From Streptomyces glaucescens (lineage in GTDB: Bacteria; Actinomycetota; Actinomycetes; Streptomycetales; Streptomycetaceae), in contig NZ_CP009439.1 in the NCBI RefSeq assembly GCF_000761215.1, positions 106,575-170,574 of the forward strand: 64,000 bases of DNA, in the 5' to 3' direction. The notes beneath the pieces were generated by a model, which worked only from the letters and a program-made list of their open reading frames with translations, searched no databases and had not been told where the DNA came from. Below are positions 9,465 through 17,712 of the stretch, piece by piece. Each line of letters begins with the position of its first letter. Position 1 is the first letter of the stretch. A program made the position numbers and the translations under genes.

Positions 9465-9850
9465 GCAGGACGACGGTGCTGTACGACCCCGACGGACACA
9501 TCGAGGCCGAGCTCCCGCTCGACCGCACCACCCACCAGTGCCTCATCAAAGCCGTCCTGGCGTGGAAGGGAGACCCCGGCCTCCAAGCCGCGGACTACCA
9601 CCAGATCGCCCTCCAGCTCACCGGCGCCGCCCGCTCCGTGGCCACCGACGTCCGTCGCGCCGCTGGCCGCCTGCCCGAGCGCCGCGCCGCCCGAGCGCTC
9701 GCCGAGTACGTCCTGGACGACGCCGACCAGCGTCTCGCCGCCCCGCTCGAGGGAACCGCCGGCTGCGCCCAGGAACGTGCACGGATCGTCCGCTCCCTGT
9801 ACGAGCGGCTCGACCGCCTCACGGAACTGGCCCCGGCCCCGGCCTCCTGA
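9461..9850 (+). CDS. DUF6415 family protein
   Basis: 129 residues. The pattern LTGAARSVATDVRRAAGRLP, then an Ala/Leu helix and ERARIVRSLYERLDRLTEL, fits the DUF6415 family of short helical actinomycete proteins, often beside XRE regulators or natural-product genes. No enzyme motif is visible. The start overlaps the possible small frame at 9300 by 4 bases. Role unknown. Confidence 0.65.
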   Translation: MSRTTVLYDPDGHIEAELPLDRTTHQCLIKAVLAWKGDPGLQAADYHQIALQLTGAARSVATDVRRAAGRLPERRAARALAEYVLDDADQRLAAPLEGTAGCAQERARIVRSLYERLDRLTELAPAPAS

Positions 9851-9929
9851 GCCGCCTCCCGGCGCAGGCCCTCGACACCAGCGGCTGCGCCCGGTCGCGG
9901 GGACACCGGGCAGCCCGTAGACCGGACGT

Positions 9930-10946
9930 ATGCTCCTTCGGCCGCCGGTGGAACCGATGCTGGCGCAGTCCCGTGACACGGTGCCCGCGCCGGGCGCGCT
10001 GCCCGGTGAGCTGCGGTTCCAGCCCAAATTCGACGGCTACCGGGCGATCGTCTTCACCGCGTGGCCGGCGCCCGGCCCGCTGCTCGTGCAGTCCCGCCGC
10101 GGCAGCCTCCTGCAGAGCCGCTTCCCGGATCTCGTGGACGCGGCCGCGGACCTGCCGGACGGCCTGGTCCTGGATGGCGAGCTGGTCGTGTGGGTGGAAG
10201 GGCAGATGTCGTTCGAGGCGCTCCAGCGGCGAGCGGTCTCCGGCGGCCGGACCGCTGCCCGGCTTGCGCAGGAGATGCCGGCGCACTTCATCGCCTTCGA
10301 CCTCCTCCAGCTCGACGGCCAGGAGCTATTGCACGTCCCGTACGGCGAGCGGCGCGCGCGGCTGGAGGAGCTGTTCGCCGACCGCGGGCTGAGTGCCCCC
10401 TGGACGCTGTGCCCGGAGACGACCGACCCGGCGACAGCCGGGGAGTGGCTGACGTCCTGGACGCAGGTCCCGGGCGTCGAAGGGCTGGTGATCCGGGGGA
10501 GTGGCCAGCGGTATCTGCCGGGAGCCCGCGCGCTGTACAAGGTGCGCCGCCGCGATACCACCGAAGCCGTGGTGGGCGCGTTCACGGGCACCGTGCGGCG
10601 GCCGCAGACGCTCGTGCTAGGCCGCCTCGATGCAGAGGGTGTGCTCCGGCCGGTCGCCCGCAGTACGCCGCTGAGGCCGGACGCGTTGCGCGACTTGGCC
10701 GGGCGGCTGACGCTCGCCGGACCCGGTCACCCGTGGGAGAGCGTCCGGTTCATGACCTCCTGGGGGTCGCGCACGCCGCTCGATGTCGTGCTGGTGGAGC
10801 CGGAGATGGTCGCCGAGATCATGGTGGACACGGCGCAGGAGCGCGGATCGTGGCGGCACCCGGTGCGCTTCGCCCGGCTCCGGCTAGACGTCGCGGTCAC
10901 GGACGTCCCGCCCTTCGGTGCCGGTGCCGAGCCCGCCAGCGGCTGA
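9930..10946 (+). CDS. ATP-dependent DNA ligase (LigC-like)
   Basis: 338 residues. Motif I is KFDGYR with the adenylated lysine at residue 33. Later ligase motifs are visible: LDGELVVW (motif III region), VEGLVIRG (motif IV) and LYKVRR (motif V). An OB-fold-like C-terminal part (VVGAFTG onward, then GSWRHPVRFARLR) completes the two-domain minimal ligase seen as LigC or LigD-ligase paralogues in actinomycetes. These seal nicks in repair and occur on linear plasmids. A second, broken ligase of the same type lies at 52413-53284. Confidence 0.88.
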   Translation: MLLRPPVEPMLAQSRDTVPAPGALPGELRFQPKFDGYRAIVFTAWPAPGPLLVQSRRGSLLQSRFPDLVDAAADLPDGLVLDGELVVWVEGQMSFEALQRRAVSGGRTAARLAQEMPAHFIAFDLLQLDGQELLHVPYGERRARLEELFADRGLSAPWTLCPETTDPATAGEWLTSWTQVPGVEGLVIRGSGQRYLPGARALYKVRRRDTTEAVVGAFTGTVRRPQTLVLGRLDAEGVLRPVARSTPLRPDALRDLAGRLTLAGPGHPWESVRFMTSWGSRTPLDVVLVEPEMVAEIMVDTAQERGSWRHPVRFARLRLDVAVTDVPPFGAGAEPASG

Positions 10947-10979
10947 CCGCCTTCCCTCCGCTTACGGCGGGGTGCGGCG

Positions 10980-11276
10980 TCACGGACCGGTGAGGATGTC
11001 GTGGGTGCCGATCCGGCGCCAGATGACGTGCTGGACGCCCTGGACTATCTCGGGCCCGTACTGCCATGTCGCGCGCCCGTTGCCGTCCCAGGTCAGCTCG
11101 AAGACGCCGGGTGTGCTGCGGACGCCCTTCACGCGCAGGCCGGCGCGGAAGCGCCCGCGTCCGGCGCGCAGGTCGTCGACGAACGCGGCCACGGCCTGGC
11201 GGAAGCGGCGGCGCTGGGCGGGGGTGAGGCGGTCCAGATCGGTGGTGAAGCGGGGCAGGGCCTCGTAGGTGGGCAC
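10980..11276 (-). CDS. RelE/ParE-superfamily-like toxin (orphan)
   Basis: 98 residues from GTG 11276, with ggagga a few bases upstream. The pattern FTTDLDRLTPAQRRRFRQAV, then GLRVKGVRSTPGVFELTW and ending HVIWRRIGTHDI, follows the RelE/ParE-type fold (helical hairpin, then a beta sheet with a final His-containing strand) found in mRNA interferases. No antitoxin-like frame is adjacent, so toxicity is unproven. It may be an orphan toxin or a degenerate member. Confidence 0.6.
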   Translation of the reverse strand: MPTYEALPRFTTDLDRLTPAQRRRFRQAVAAFVDDLRAGRGRFRAGLRVKGVRSTPGVFELTWDGNGRATWQYGPEIVQGVQHVIWRRIGTHDILTGP

Positions 11277-11301
11277 GGCGAACTCCTCCAGGAAGCACGA
11301 A

Positions 11302-11324
11302 GCCCCCGGCCGGTGGCCGGGGGC
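11302..11324 (-). terminator. Perfect 10-bp hairpin
   Basis: gcccccggcc and ggccgggggc pair around a 3-base loop. It lies between the minus-strand zinc-ribbon gene (11502-11699) and the RelE-like gene, so it probably ends the former. Confidence 0.6.
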
Positions 11325-11501
11325 GGTGGTGGCTGTTCGTGTTGAAGGGCATCGGTGACGTGATGCTCAGTCGTGGCGGGTTGTCGGAGAAGTGGTGTGC
11401 TGGTGTGCGCTAGATGACGGTGGAGTCGGTTGGTGTGCGTTCTCGTGGCGGGTGGGGCTCGTGTGGTCGCGGCATCGCGGCGCAGTATTCGCACGGTCCG
11501 G

Positions 11502-11699
11502 TCAGAGGCCGTAGCGGTCGTTCATCAGGTCGTTCCACCTCTGCACGTTGGGCAGGTCGTTGGCGCAGACGGTGCAGTGGGGCAGGTAGTCGGTCCGGGT
11601 GGGGTACGGCACGTTCGAGCGGACGACGACGGTCGGGCGCAGCGTGAGGGGCCGGCTGCACACCGGGCAGAGGTCTCCGTGGAGCAGTTCGCTAGTCAT
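11502..11699 (-). CDS. Small zinc-ribbon-like protein
   Basis: 65 residues from ATG 11699. Two Cys pairs (CPVC and HCTVC) spaced by about 27 residues form a probable zinc knuckle. The tail NDLPNVQRWNDLMNDRYGL is helical. No other domain. Small zinc-binding proteins like this are common on actinobacterial mobile elements as DNA- or protein-binding accessories. Function not assigned. Confidence 0.6.
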   Translation of the reverse strand: MTSELLHGDLCPVCSRPLTLRPTVVVRSNVPYPTRTDYLPHCTVCANDLPNVQRWNDLMNDRYGL

Positions 11700-11858
11700 G
11701 CGGCGGACTGTGCACAACTCGATGGCTTACCGTCTCGGGCTGATCGGACGGCCCGCCTGACGGGCGGGGCGGTAAAAATCTGGTGATGCCCTCCCGCCCG
11801 GCGGGACGTACCCGAGATCGCGCTTTTGTGCAGGTCAGAGCCGGGTTTCTATGGGCCG

Positions 11859-13681
11859 GTGATCAGCAAGTCGGAGGTCCGCCCGGGGAACGGGTGGCGC
11901 TATCTCTTCCGCGCGGCGTGATGGTCGGCGACGGCCACCGCCGGGCGGGCACGCCGCTGCGCGCCGCCCAGGACGAAGCCGGAGTCCCGCCCGGCGTGTG
12001 GAAGGGCCGGGGCCTTGCCGCCCTCGGCCTGACGGCCGGGGACGTGGTGACCGAGCGGCAGGCCGAACTCCTCCTGGGGGAAGGCCGGCACCCGGACGCC
12101 GACCGGATCGAGCGCGAGCTCCTGGCGCAGGGGGAGAGCCCGGCCCGTGCCCGGCGGGCGACCGTGCTGGGCAGGCCCATCGAGCACAACGCCTCGCCGA
12201 AGACCGACAAGGCGAAGGAGCGCACGCCGTGGCTGGCGCTGGACCTGGTCTTCCGGGCCCCATCGACGGCCCACATCGCGTGGGCGCTCACCGACGACGA
12301 GACCCGTCTCGTACTGGAGATGTGCCAGGACATCGCGAGGGACAGGACGCTGGCGTGGCTGGAGGAGTCGGTCGCGCAGATCCGGTGGGGGAGCGGCGGC
12401 AAGCACCGCCGGCCCGTGAGGGACGGGTTGATCGTCGCGGTGTTCCGGCACTACGAGTCCCGCGCTGCCGAGTCGAAGCCGCTGCTCCACGACCACGCGG
12501 TCGTGTCGATCCGCGCCCGGAGGCCGGACGGGACGTGGGGCAACCTCTCCGCCGACTCGATGCTGGCCCACATCGTCGCGGCCGACACCCTCTACACCCT
12601 CCACTTCATGGAGGAGGTGTCCTCCCGGCTCGGGTGGGCGTGGGTGCCGCGCGAGGTGACCCCGGGCCGCCGGCCCGTCATGGAGATCGCCGGGGTCGAC
12701 CGGCGGCTGATCGGCTGGCAGTCGACACGCCGCCAGCAGATCGAGGACGCCCTGTCCGTTCTCACCGACAAGTACGAGGAACGCCAAGGGCACCCGCCGG
12801 GCGAGAAGGCCGGCTACGCGCTGGCCTGCCAGGCCGCCGACCAGACCCGCCCGCCCAAGCGCACCGAGCTGCTGTCGCTCACCGAGCTGCGGACGCGCTG
12901 GCGCACCTCAGCGATCCGGGCGTTCGGCGCCTGCACCGTCTACCGGCTCGCCGAGCGGGCGCGGGCGGCGGCCGCGGCGGTGTGGGCGCGGGTGCGGCCG
13001 GTGGTCGACATAGCGCTGGTCGCCGTCGACGTCGTCGCCGTGGTGTACGTGATGCGCGGCGCTTTCGCGCGCCATCACCTGCTTGCCGAAGCCCGCCGCC
13101 ACCTCTCCTACGTCCTGCGCGGCCGCCGCCACGAACCCGGCCTGAATGCACGGATCGTGCAGGCGGCCGTCGACGACCACACCCGCCCCGTGGGGCGCGG
13201 CCGGAGGATGACCGCCAATCTGCGCGCCCTGTACCCGAGCGACATCGAGGACCAGGCCGTGCTGCGCCCGCTGACCCGCCGCCGCACGGCCGCCCCGTAC
13301 GAGCGGGCCCGTCTCGCCGCCGGCGCCCTGGCCGCCCGGGTCCGCGCCGCGCGCCGTGCGGAGCGTCTGGGCTCCCGCACCCGGCCGTACGCCGTCGCCG
13401 TGCCCGCCGTCTCGAGGTCGCGCCCGCGGCCGTTCCGCGACGGCCGGAAGGACGGCCGCCTTCCGGAGCCGGAGACCGGCATCGACACGGTGGAGCGGAC
13501 CCGCCAGACCTTGGAAGCCGCCGCCGCGCAGGTGGCCTCCACGCTCCAGGACAGCCGGCGGGCGCGCGAAGCCGCCCACTGTCTGCGTCCGCAGCCCGCC
13601 CCGGCGGCGGTGCCGCCGCCGTACACCCAGCAGCCCGGTACACAGCACACGCCGGGCCGAACCACAGGAGGAGTCACGTGA
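11859..13681 (+). CDS. MobF/TrwC-like relaxase, probably frameshifted at the N-terminus
   Basis: The relaxase core is clear. An N-terminal GTPLRAAQDEAGVPPGVW and LTAGDVVTERQAELLLGEG region precedes the three-His metal site (FRH in VAVFRHYESRA, then LLHDHAVV), DGTWGNLSADSMLAHIVAAD and a helical C-terminus. The open frame extends back to 11783. However, the family-like beginning GNGWRYLF is encoded in another frame from GTG 11859, and an extra GC pair near 11911-11914 separates it from GVMVGDGH. As it stands, translation would have to start at 11783 or at GTG 11918/ATG 11921 and would lack the N-terminal tyrosine region that nicks oriT. There is no helicase domain, unlike TrwC. The next gene overlaps its stop, suggesting an operon. 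Confidence 0.75.
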
Positions 13682-14023
13682 GCACCCCGGAAGCTCGCCC
13701 CAATCCCGACGACGCGCTCGCCCGCGCCCGAGCCGCCCGCGAGCAGATGGCCGCCGCGCTCGACGAGGTCCAGGAGCCCGAAGTCGACGAGCTCGTGGGG
13801 TGGCAGCCGATCTGGAAGCGCCCGCGGAAGCCGAAGTCGAAGGCGGCGAAGAAGGCGGAGCTGCGTAAGCAGCGCAAGCGGCCAGGAAGCCGCCAAGCGC
13901 CGCCTCGCCGCGAGGAACTCGCGCCGGCCTCGCGCCCGGCAGAGCCGGATCGGCAACGCGGCCGCGCGCCGCGACGCTCGCGCCCTGTCCCGGGTGCGGC
14001 ACTCCAATGCCTGGCTGTGGTGA
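13678..14023 (+). CDS. Basic accessory protein after the relaxase (probable frameshift)
   Basis: Starts GTG 13678, overlapping the relaxase stop (GTGA). The N-terminus is acidic and helical (ARAAREQMAAALDEVQEPEV), the centre very basic (PRKPKSKAAKKAELRKQRKR). The current frame runs to 14046. Deleting one C at about 13884 gives a more natural ending (EAAKRRLAARNSRRPRARQS, then RVRHSNAWLW) and a stop at 14021-14023. A basic protein beside a relaxase is probably a DNA-binding mobilisation accessory (inference). Confidence 0.5.
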
Positions 14024-14046
14024 CGATGCCGGGCACCGTTCACTGA

Positions 14047-14705
14047 GTGGAGCTCCCGATGTCGCGCATCGCCACCGGATGCAAAACATCGAGTGGGCTC
14101 CACTCAGTGGCCTCCACCCGATGGGCTCCACCGAGTGGGCTCCACTCAGGGGTTCCACCCGATGGGCTCCACCGAGTGGGGCCCACTCCGGTGCGCCGGA
14201 CGACGATGGAGTCCACCGTGGTGCGCACCGCGATGGTGCGCCACCGCGTCCGGCACCGCACCACTCCGACGGTGCGCGGCACTCTCGCGCGCGCCGGTGC
14301 GCCGCACCCGACGCTCCGCACCGCACCGGTGCGCTCGCCGCCGCCGACCCCTTGTCCGGGTGCGGCCGGACGCGCGCGACCCCCTTGTCCGGCTCCGCTA
14401 CACCCCCTTGTCCAGCTCTGCTACCGCGACCCTTCTCCTTGCCATCGCCGGTTTCTGCTTGCGATCAGGTCGCGGTCAAGGGGGTGTGTGATAGAGGAGC
14501 CCGCCCGGCCGTGGCGCGCCCCGGCGTGGTGCGGCGACGTCGGGAGACCGCACCGCCGGCGCCTGGCGGTGCGGTTCGAGGGTGCGGTGGAGCGCACTGC
14601 GGTGGCGCGGTGCGGTGCGGTGGTGCGGGTGGAGCGCATCACAGTGGTGCGGTGGTGCGCCGGGGATGCGCGCCGCACCGCACCATCGCCGTCCCGGAGG
14701 TGCGG
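14047..14705. other. Non-coding, repeat-rich region downstream of the relaxase
   Basis: No credible gene. The first half holds direct and inverted repeats (14091-14189). Then comes a long stretch made of variations on gtgcgg and ccgcac (14190-14345 and 14565-14690), and three copies of ccccttgtcc. Composition and position next to a relaxase suggest an oriT or replication-type control region. Confidence 0.5.
14091..14189. repeat. 42-bp-period tandem repeat with hairpins (oriT candidate)
   Basis: The 17-base block gagtgggctccactcag occurs at 14091 and 14133, each containing a perfect hairpin (gagtgg-gct-ccactc). A 27-base block beginning tccacccgatgggctccacc occurs at 14113 and 14154. A degenerate third palindrome (gagtggggcccactc) ends the array near 14189. 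The period of 41-42 bases is four helical turns, which suits protein-binding iterons. It lies about 70 bases after the relaxase operon. Confidence 0.6.
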
Positions 14706-15289
14706 CTACGCGGTGGTGCGGTGCGCCGAGTGCGCCTCCATCGCCTGCTTCATCCCCGCGGCCTCCAGCTGGCGCAGGACGTCAGCGACGTCGCCGTGGT
14801 CCTCGGTGAAGATGTTCTCGGTGAAGCGGGTGATGTTGTCGGCGATGCCCCGCGGGCCGGCCAGGCAGACGCTGTGGCACAGGAGCTCCAGCATCAGTCG
14901 TCCGAGCGCTGCGGCCAGGAAGGAGTGCTCGCACGGCTCCCCGTTGTCATCGTCTGCGGCGGTGACGGGGATGAAGACGCGCGCGGCGACGTCCAGGAGC
15001 AGCCGGTGCAGCTCCGGGCCCGTGTCGTCGGCGATCGCGCAGGCGGTGTCGATGTCGGCGGCATGGATCGCCCGGATGTAGGCGAAGGCGTCGGCGACGT
15101 CCTCCGGCTCCATCGGGGCGAGCGGCGTAGTGACGGTGTTTTCGGGCATGGGTGGCTCCTCATATTCGGGCCGCCCCGCTGATCGCGGCGGCCTCGGAAC
15201 CGATGCTCTGTGCGCGGGCCTGTGGACAGAGTCCGCGCACCGACGGTGAGCGCACCCGCCGGGCCGTCGCTCGCGTTGCCCCCTTGTCC
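14348..15289. repeat. Four copies of ccccttgtcc
   Basis: Copies begin at 14348, 14379, 14404 and 15280. The last three extend to a common pattern: ccccttgtcc, then a short C/T-G tract, then gctac. They surround the minus-strand gene at 14706-15149, with the last copy 123 bases before the 15412 gene. They may be operators or replication-protein sites. Confidence 0.5.
14706..15149 (-). CDS. Conserved hypothetical protein
   Basis: 147 residues from ATG 15149, with an aggag ribosome site. Acidic and all-helical in appearance (PEDVADAFAYIRAIHAADID, then LHRLLLDVAARVF); no signal or membrane segment. C-terminal part: HGDVADVLRQLEAAGMKQAM. I do not recognise the family. It is flanked by the ccccttgtcc repeats, hinting at regulation through them. 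Coding bias is good (third-position GC). Confidence 0.6.
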   Translation of the reverse strand: MPENTVTTPLAPMEPEDVADAFAYIRAIHAADIDTACAIADDTGPELHRLLLDVAARVFIPVTAADDDNGEPCEHSFLAAALGRLMLELLCHSVCLAGPRGIADNITRFTENIFTEDHGDVADVLRQLEAAGMKQAMEAHSAHRTTA

Positions 15290-15411
15290 AGTTCCGCTAC
15301 CTGCGACATTCCACCTCATTCCGGCAGGGAGAAATCTCCGTCCCGCCACGCTGCGCGACGTCCCGGAAAAAGCCGCTGCCGCCCGGGGCGTGCCGCTGGG
15401 AGACTGCGGAG

Positions 15412-15879
15412 ATGACCACGCAGCGGCTGCCGTTCCCGGTCCCGGACGAACGCGCCCACTACTTCGTCGGCAGCTACGCCGACATGCACGACCTCGTTCA
15501 GGACCTGGTCGTGCCCGACGGCGTTCCCGAGGCCGCGGCCACCGTCCTGCGTACGGCCCGCGAGCTGCTGCGCCAGTCCTACTACTGCTACGAGTTCTCC
15601 ACCGTGGCGGTCATGCACTCTCTGATCGCGGTGGAGATCGTGCTGCGCGACCGCATCCCGGACGCGGGCAAGAAGCCGCTGCACCAGCTCATCACGCAGG
15701 GCGCCGCCGACGGGTTCCTGACGGCCCGGCAGGCGGAGTACCTCGACTACGGCCGGCAGATCCGCAACGGCATGGCCCACGGCCAGACCACGCACGTGGC
15801 GATGCCGCCGGCCATGGCGGTGCCGATGGTGACGACCTCGTTCACGATCGTCTCCGAGCTCTGCGCCGCACCCTCCTGA
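15412..15879 (+). CDS. Small HEPN-like protein
   Basis: 155 residues from ATG 15412. The helical core ends in YLDYGRQIRNGMAHGQ, an R-x4-H motif (RNGMAH) of the kind that forms the RNase site of HEPN proteins. The preceding helix HSLIAVEIVLRDRIPDAG, with LHQLI, matches the usual HEPN order. HEPN proteins act as RNA-cleaving toxins or effectors. No nucleotidyltransferase partner is adjacent, and whether this one cleaves RNA is unknown. A ccccttgtcc repeat lies about 130 bases upstream. Confidence 0.55.
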   Translation: MTTQRLPFPVPDERAHYFVGSYADMHDLVQDLVVPDGVPEAAATVLRTARELLRQSYYCYEFSTVAVMHSLIAVEIVLRDRIPDAGKKPLHQLITQGAADGFLTARQAEYLDYGRQIRNGMAHGQTTHVAMPPAMAVPMVTTSFTIVSELCAAPS

Positions 15880-15998
15880 CGATCACGGATCGATAACGGC
15901 GCTCAAGCGAGCGTCACACCGTCGACTTCCGCCACACCTCTAGCAAGTGACGGGGGACTCCATCCGGACCCCCGCGCCACTGCGTGAGGAGCCTTGGA

Positions 15999-17054
15999 AT
16001 GACGTACACCAGCAGCGCCCGGCAGCCCGAACCGGAGTCGCGCCCGACCGTGTCAAGGGGTGCTGAAGGCCCTCCAGCCGGCCCGGAATCCAGTGCCGTG
16101 AACGGTGCCGCGAACGATTACAACGTCGTACCCATCGCCGCAGCTCACACCGCCCGCCAGGGGGCCTCCCGGCACGCTGACACCTCTCTCCCTTCCCCTG
16201 AGACGTCGACGAAGGGGAAGAAGTCCACCCCTGCGGCCAAGGTGCGTGCTGATGCGCTGCGGATGCTGGGGTGCGTGCGCATAGCCACGGTCCGGCAGAT
16301 GGCTCAGGTGATCACGAAGGAAGACGCCGACGGTCGGTCGTACGTGCGCAGGGCGATGAACAAGCTGGCGGAGCTCGGGCTGGCAGAGACGAACGGCAAG
16401 GACGGCAAGCACCAGATCTGGAACCTGACCCCGGCGGGACAGAAGGCTCTGGCCGACGGCACCGAGCTGCCTCCCCGACCGAAGGCCGGCACCGGAGCGA
16501 AAGCCGTTCGCGCCGGGTTCGGACCGCACGGCGTCGCGGTGACGGACATGATCCTCGCCTACGGCGGCCGCAAGCACCTGACCGACTGGCAGGTGGAGGT
16601 CAACCACGCCATCAAGGAGACCGGCCTCAGCTTCAACACCGACGCCGTCCTCGCGCTGCCGACCAAGACCAGCGAGGTGCGCCTCTTCGAGCTCGACAAC
16701 GGCACCATGTCCCAGGCCCGGCTCGCCAAGGAGGTATGGGACTACGAGCGCTACGCCGGGCACCGCGTTTGGGAAGGCGCCCGCGGCACGATCGGCACGA
16801 CGTACCCCTTCTGGCAGCGCCACCGCTACACCCGCTTCCAGACCTTCCCGCGGCTGCATGTCGTCCTGGCGGGGAAGGAGGAGCACCTGCTCGACAACCG
16901 CCTCCAGGCGCTCGCCGACGACGTGCACGGCATCACCATTGCGGTGTGGGTGAACACCCTGCCCCGGCTCCAGCGCGGTGAGCCCTGGTACGAGATAGGC
17001 GTCGACGACCCGTCCCGCCGCAGGGAGCGCTACCCGGAGCCGGTCGGCCGCTGA
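15999..17054 (+). CDS. Replication-relaxation family protein
   Basis: 351 residues from ATG 15999; the in-frame GTG at 15984 lies inside the ribosome site (gtgagga), so ATG is preferred. After a disordered N-terminus comes a winged-helix segment (KVRADALRMLGCVRIATVRQ, then YVRRAMNKLAELGLAET) and the Replic_Relax-type part (HGVAVTDMILAYGG, VEVNHAIKETG, FNTDAVLALP, VRLFELDNGTMS, FPRLHVVLAGKE). Such proteins are found on actinobacterial plasmids and integrative elements near relaxases. The MobF-like gene 2 kb upstream supports a mobilisation or replication role. Confidence 0.8.
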   Translation: MTYTSSARQPEPESRPTVSRGAEGPPAGPESSAVNGAANDYNVVPIAAAHTARQGASRHADTSLPSPETSTKGKKSTPAAKVRADALRMLGCVRIATVRQMAQVITKEDADGRSYVRRAMNKLAELGLAETNGKDGKHQIWNLTPAGQKALADGTELPPRPKAGTGAKAVRAGFGPHGVAVTDMILAYGGRKHLTDWQVEVNHAIKETGLSFNTDAVLALPTKTSEVRLFELDNGTMSQARLAKEVWDYERYAGHRVWEGARGTIGTTYPFWQRHRYTRFQTFPRLHVVLAGKEEHLLDNRLQALADDVHGITIAVWVNTLPRLQRGEPWYEIGVDDPSRRRERYPEPVGR

Positions 17055-17229
17055 CCCGGCAGCCCGGGACCTGCCGGGGCGGCGCGCTCAGCCGCAGTCG
17101 CGGGGCCGCCCGGCGGGACCGTTCCCGAAGTCGCCGCGCCACCCGGCGGGATGACGAGGGCCAGGGCGCGCACGGCGCCCCAGCCACGGCGTACTCAGGT
17201 ATTCCGACGTCATCAATCGGAAGGCAGCC

Positions 17230-17706
17230 ATGAGACTCAGCAGGCACCAGAACACCGACGCGCCGTCCGGGCACGACACCCCGGGAGACCTGTGGCACGC
17301 GATGGCACGCCTCCACGCAGCCCATCCCGACTCGGTCGGCCTCATCGCGCCGTTCGAGCGGCCCTCGGCACGGCTGTCGATCACGCAGCCGGAGGACATC
17401 GTCCTCTCGGCTCAGGTGGAACTGTTCGAGGATGAGCCGATGGGCCGCCTTCACGATGTGATCGACACGGTGACACGCGACATCGCCGGGCCCAAAGGGT
17501 TCGGCGCGTACGCACTCGTGCCCGACGTCGCGCTGGAGGTCATGATCGGGGCGCGGCAGGAACTGCCGCTGCACGCCGCCTATGTCGCCGGCCTCACCCG
17601 GCTCCTGTGGGACGCCATCGGCACCATCGGCGCCCGCAGCACACCAGGGGGCGGCCAGTGCTTCCACTGCGAGGGGACCGGGCGTGCCCGCCCGCTGTGG
17701 GAGTAG
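17230..17706 (+). CDS. Hypothetical protein with C-terminal CxxC
   Basis: 158 residues from ATG 17230, after a ggaaggc ribosome site. The middle is a mixed alpha/beta segment (IDTVTRDIAGPKGFGAYALV, then LEVMIGARQELPLHAAYVAG). The tail CFHCEGTGRARPLWE has a CxxC like a DnaJ-type zinc knuckle fragment. Likely a mobile-element accessory; family not recognised. Ends 7 bases before the convergent regulator gene. Confidence 0.55.
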   Translation: MRLSRHQNTDAPSGHDTPGDLWHAMARLHAAHPDSVGLIAPFERPSARLSITQPEDIVLSAQVELFEDEPMGRLHDVIDTVTRDIAGPKGFGAYALVPDVALEVMIGARQELPLHAAYVAGLTRLLWDAIGTIGARSTPGGGQCFHCEGTGRARPLWE

Positions 17707-17712
17707 TCGCTG

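Noticed and set aside
11998..14046. 682-aa frame over the relaxase
   Set aside because: Only its last part (from 13678) looks coding. The rest is an Arg/Gly/Ala-rich shadow of the relaxase.
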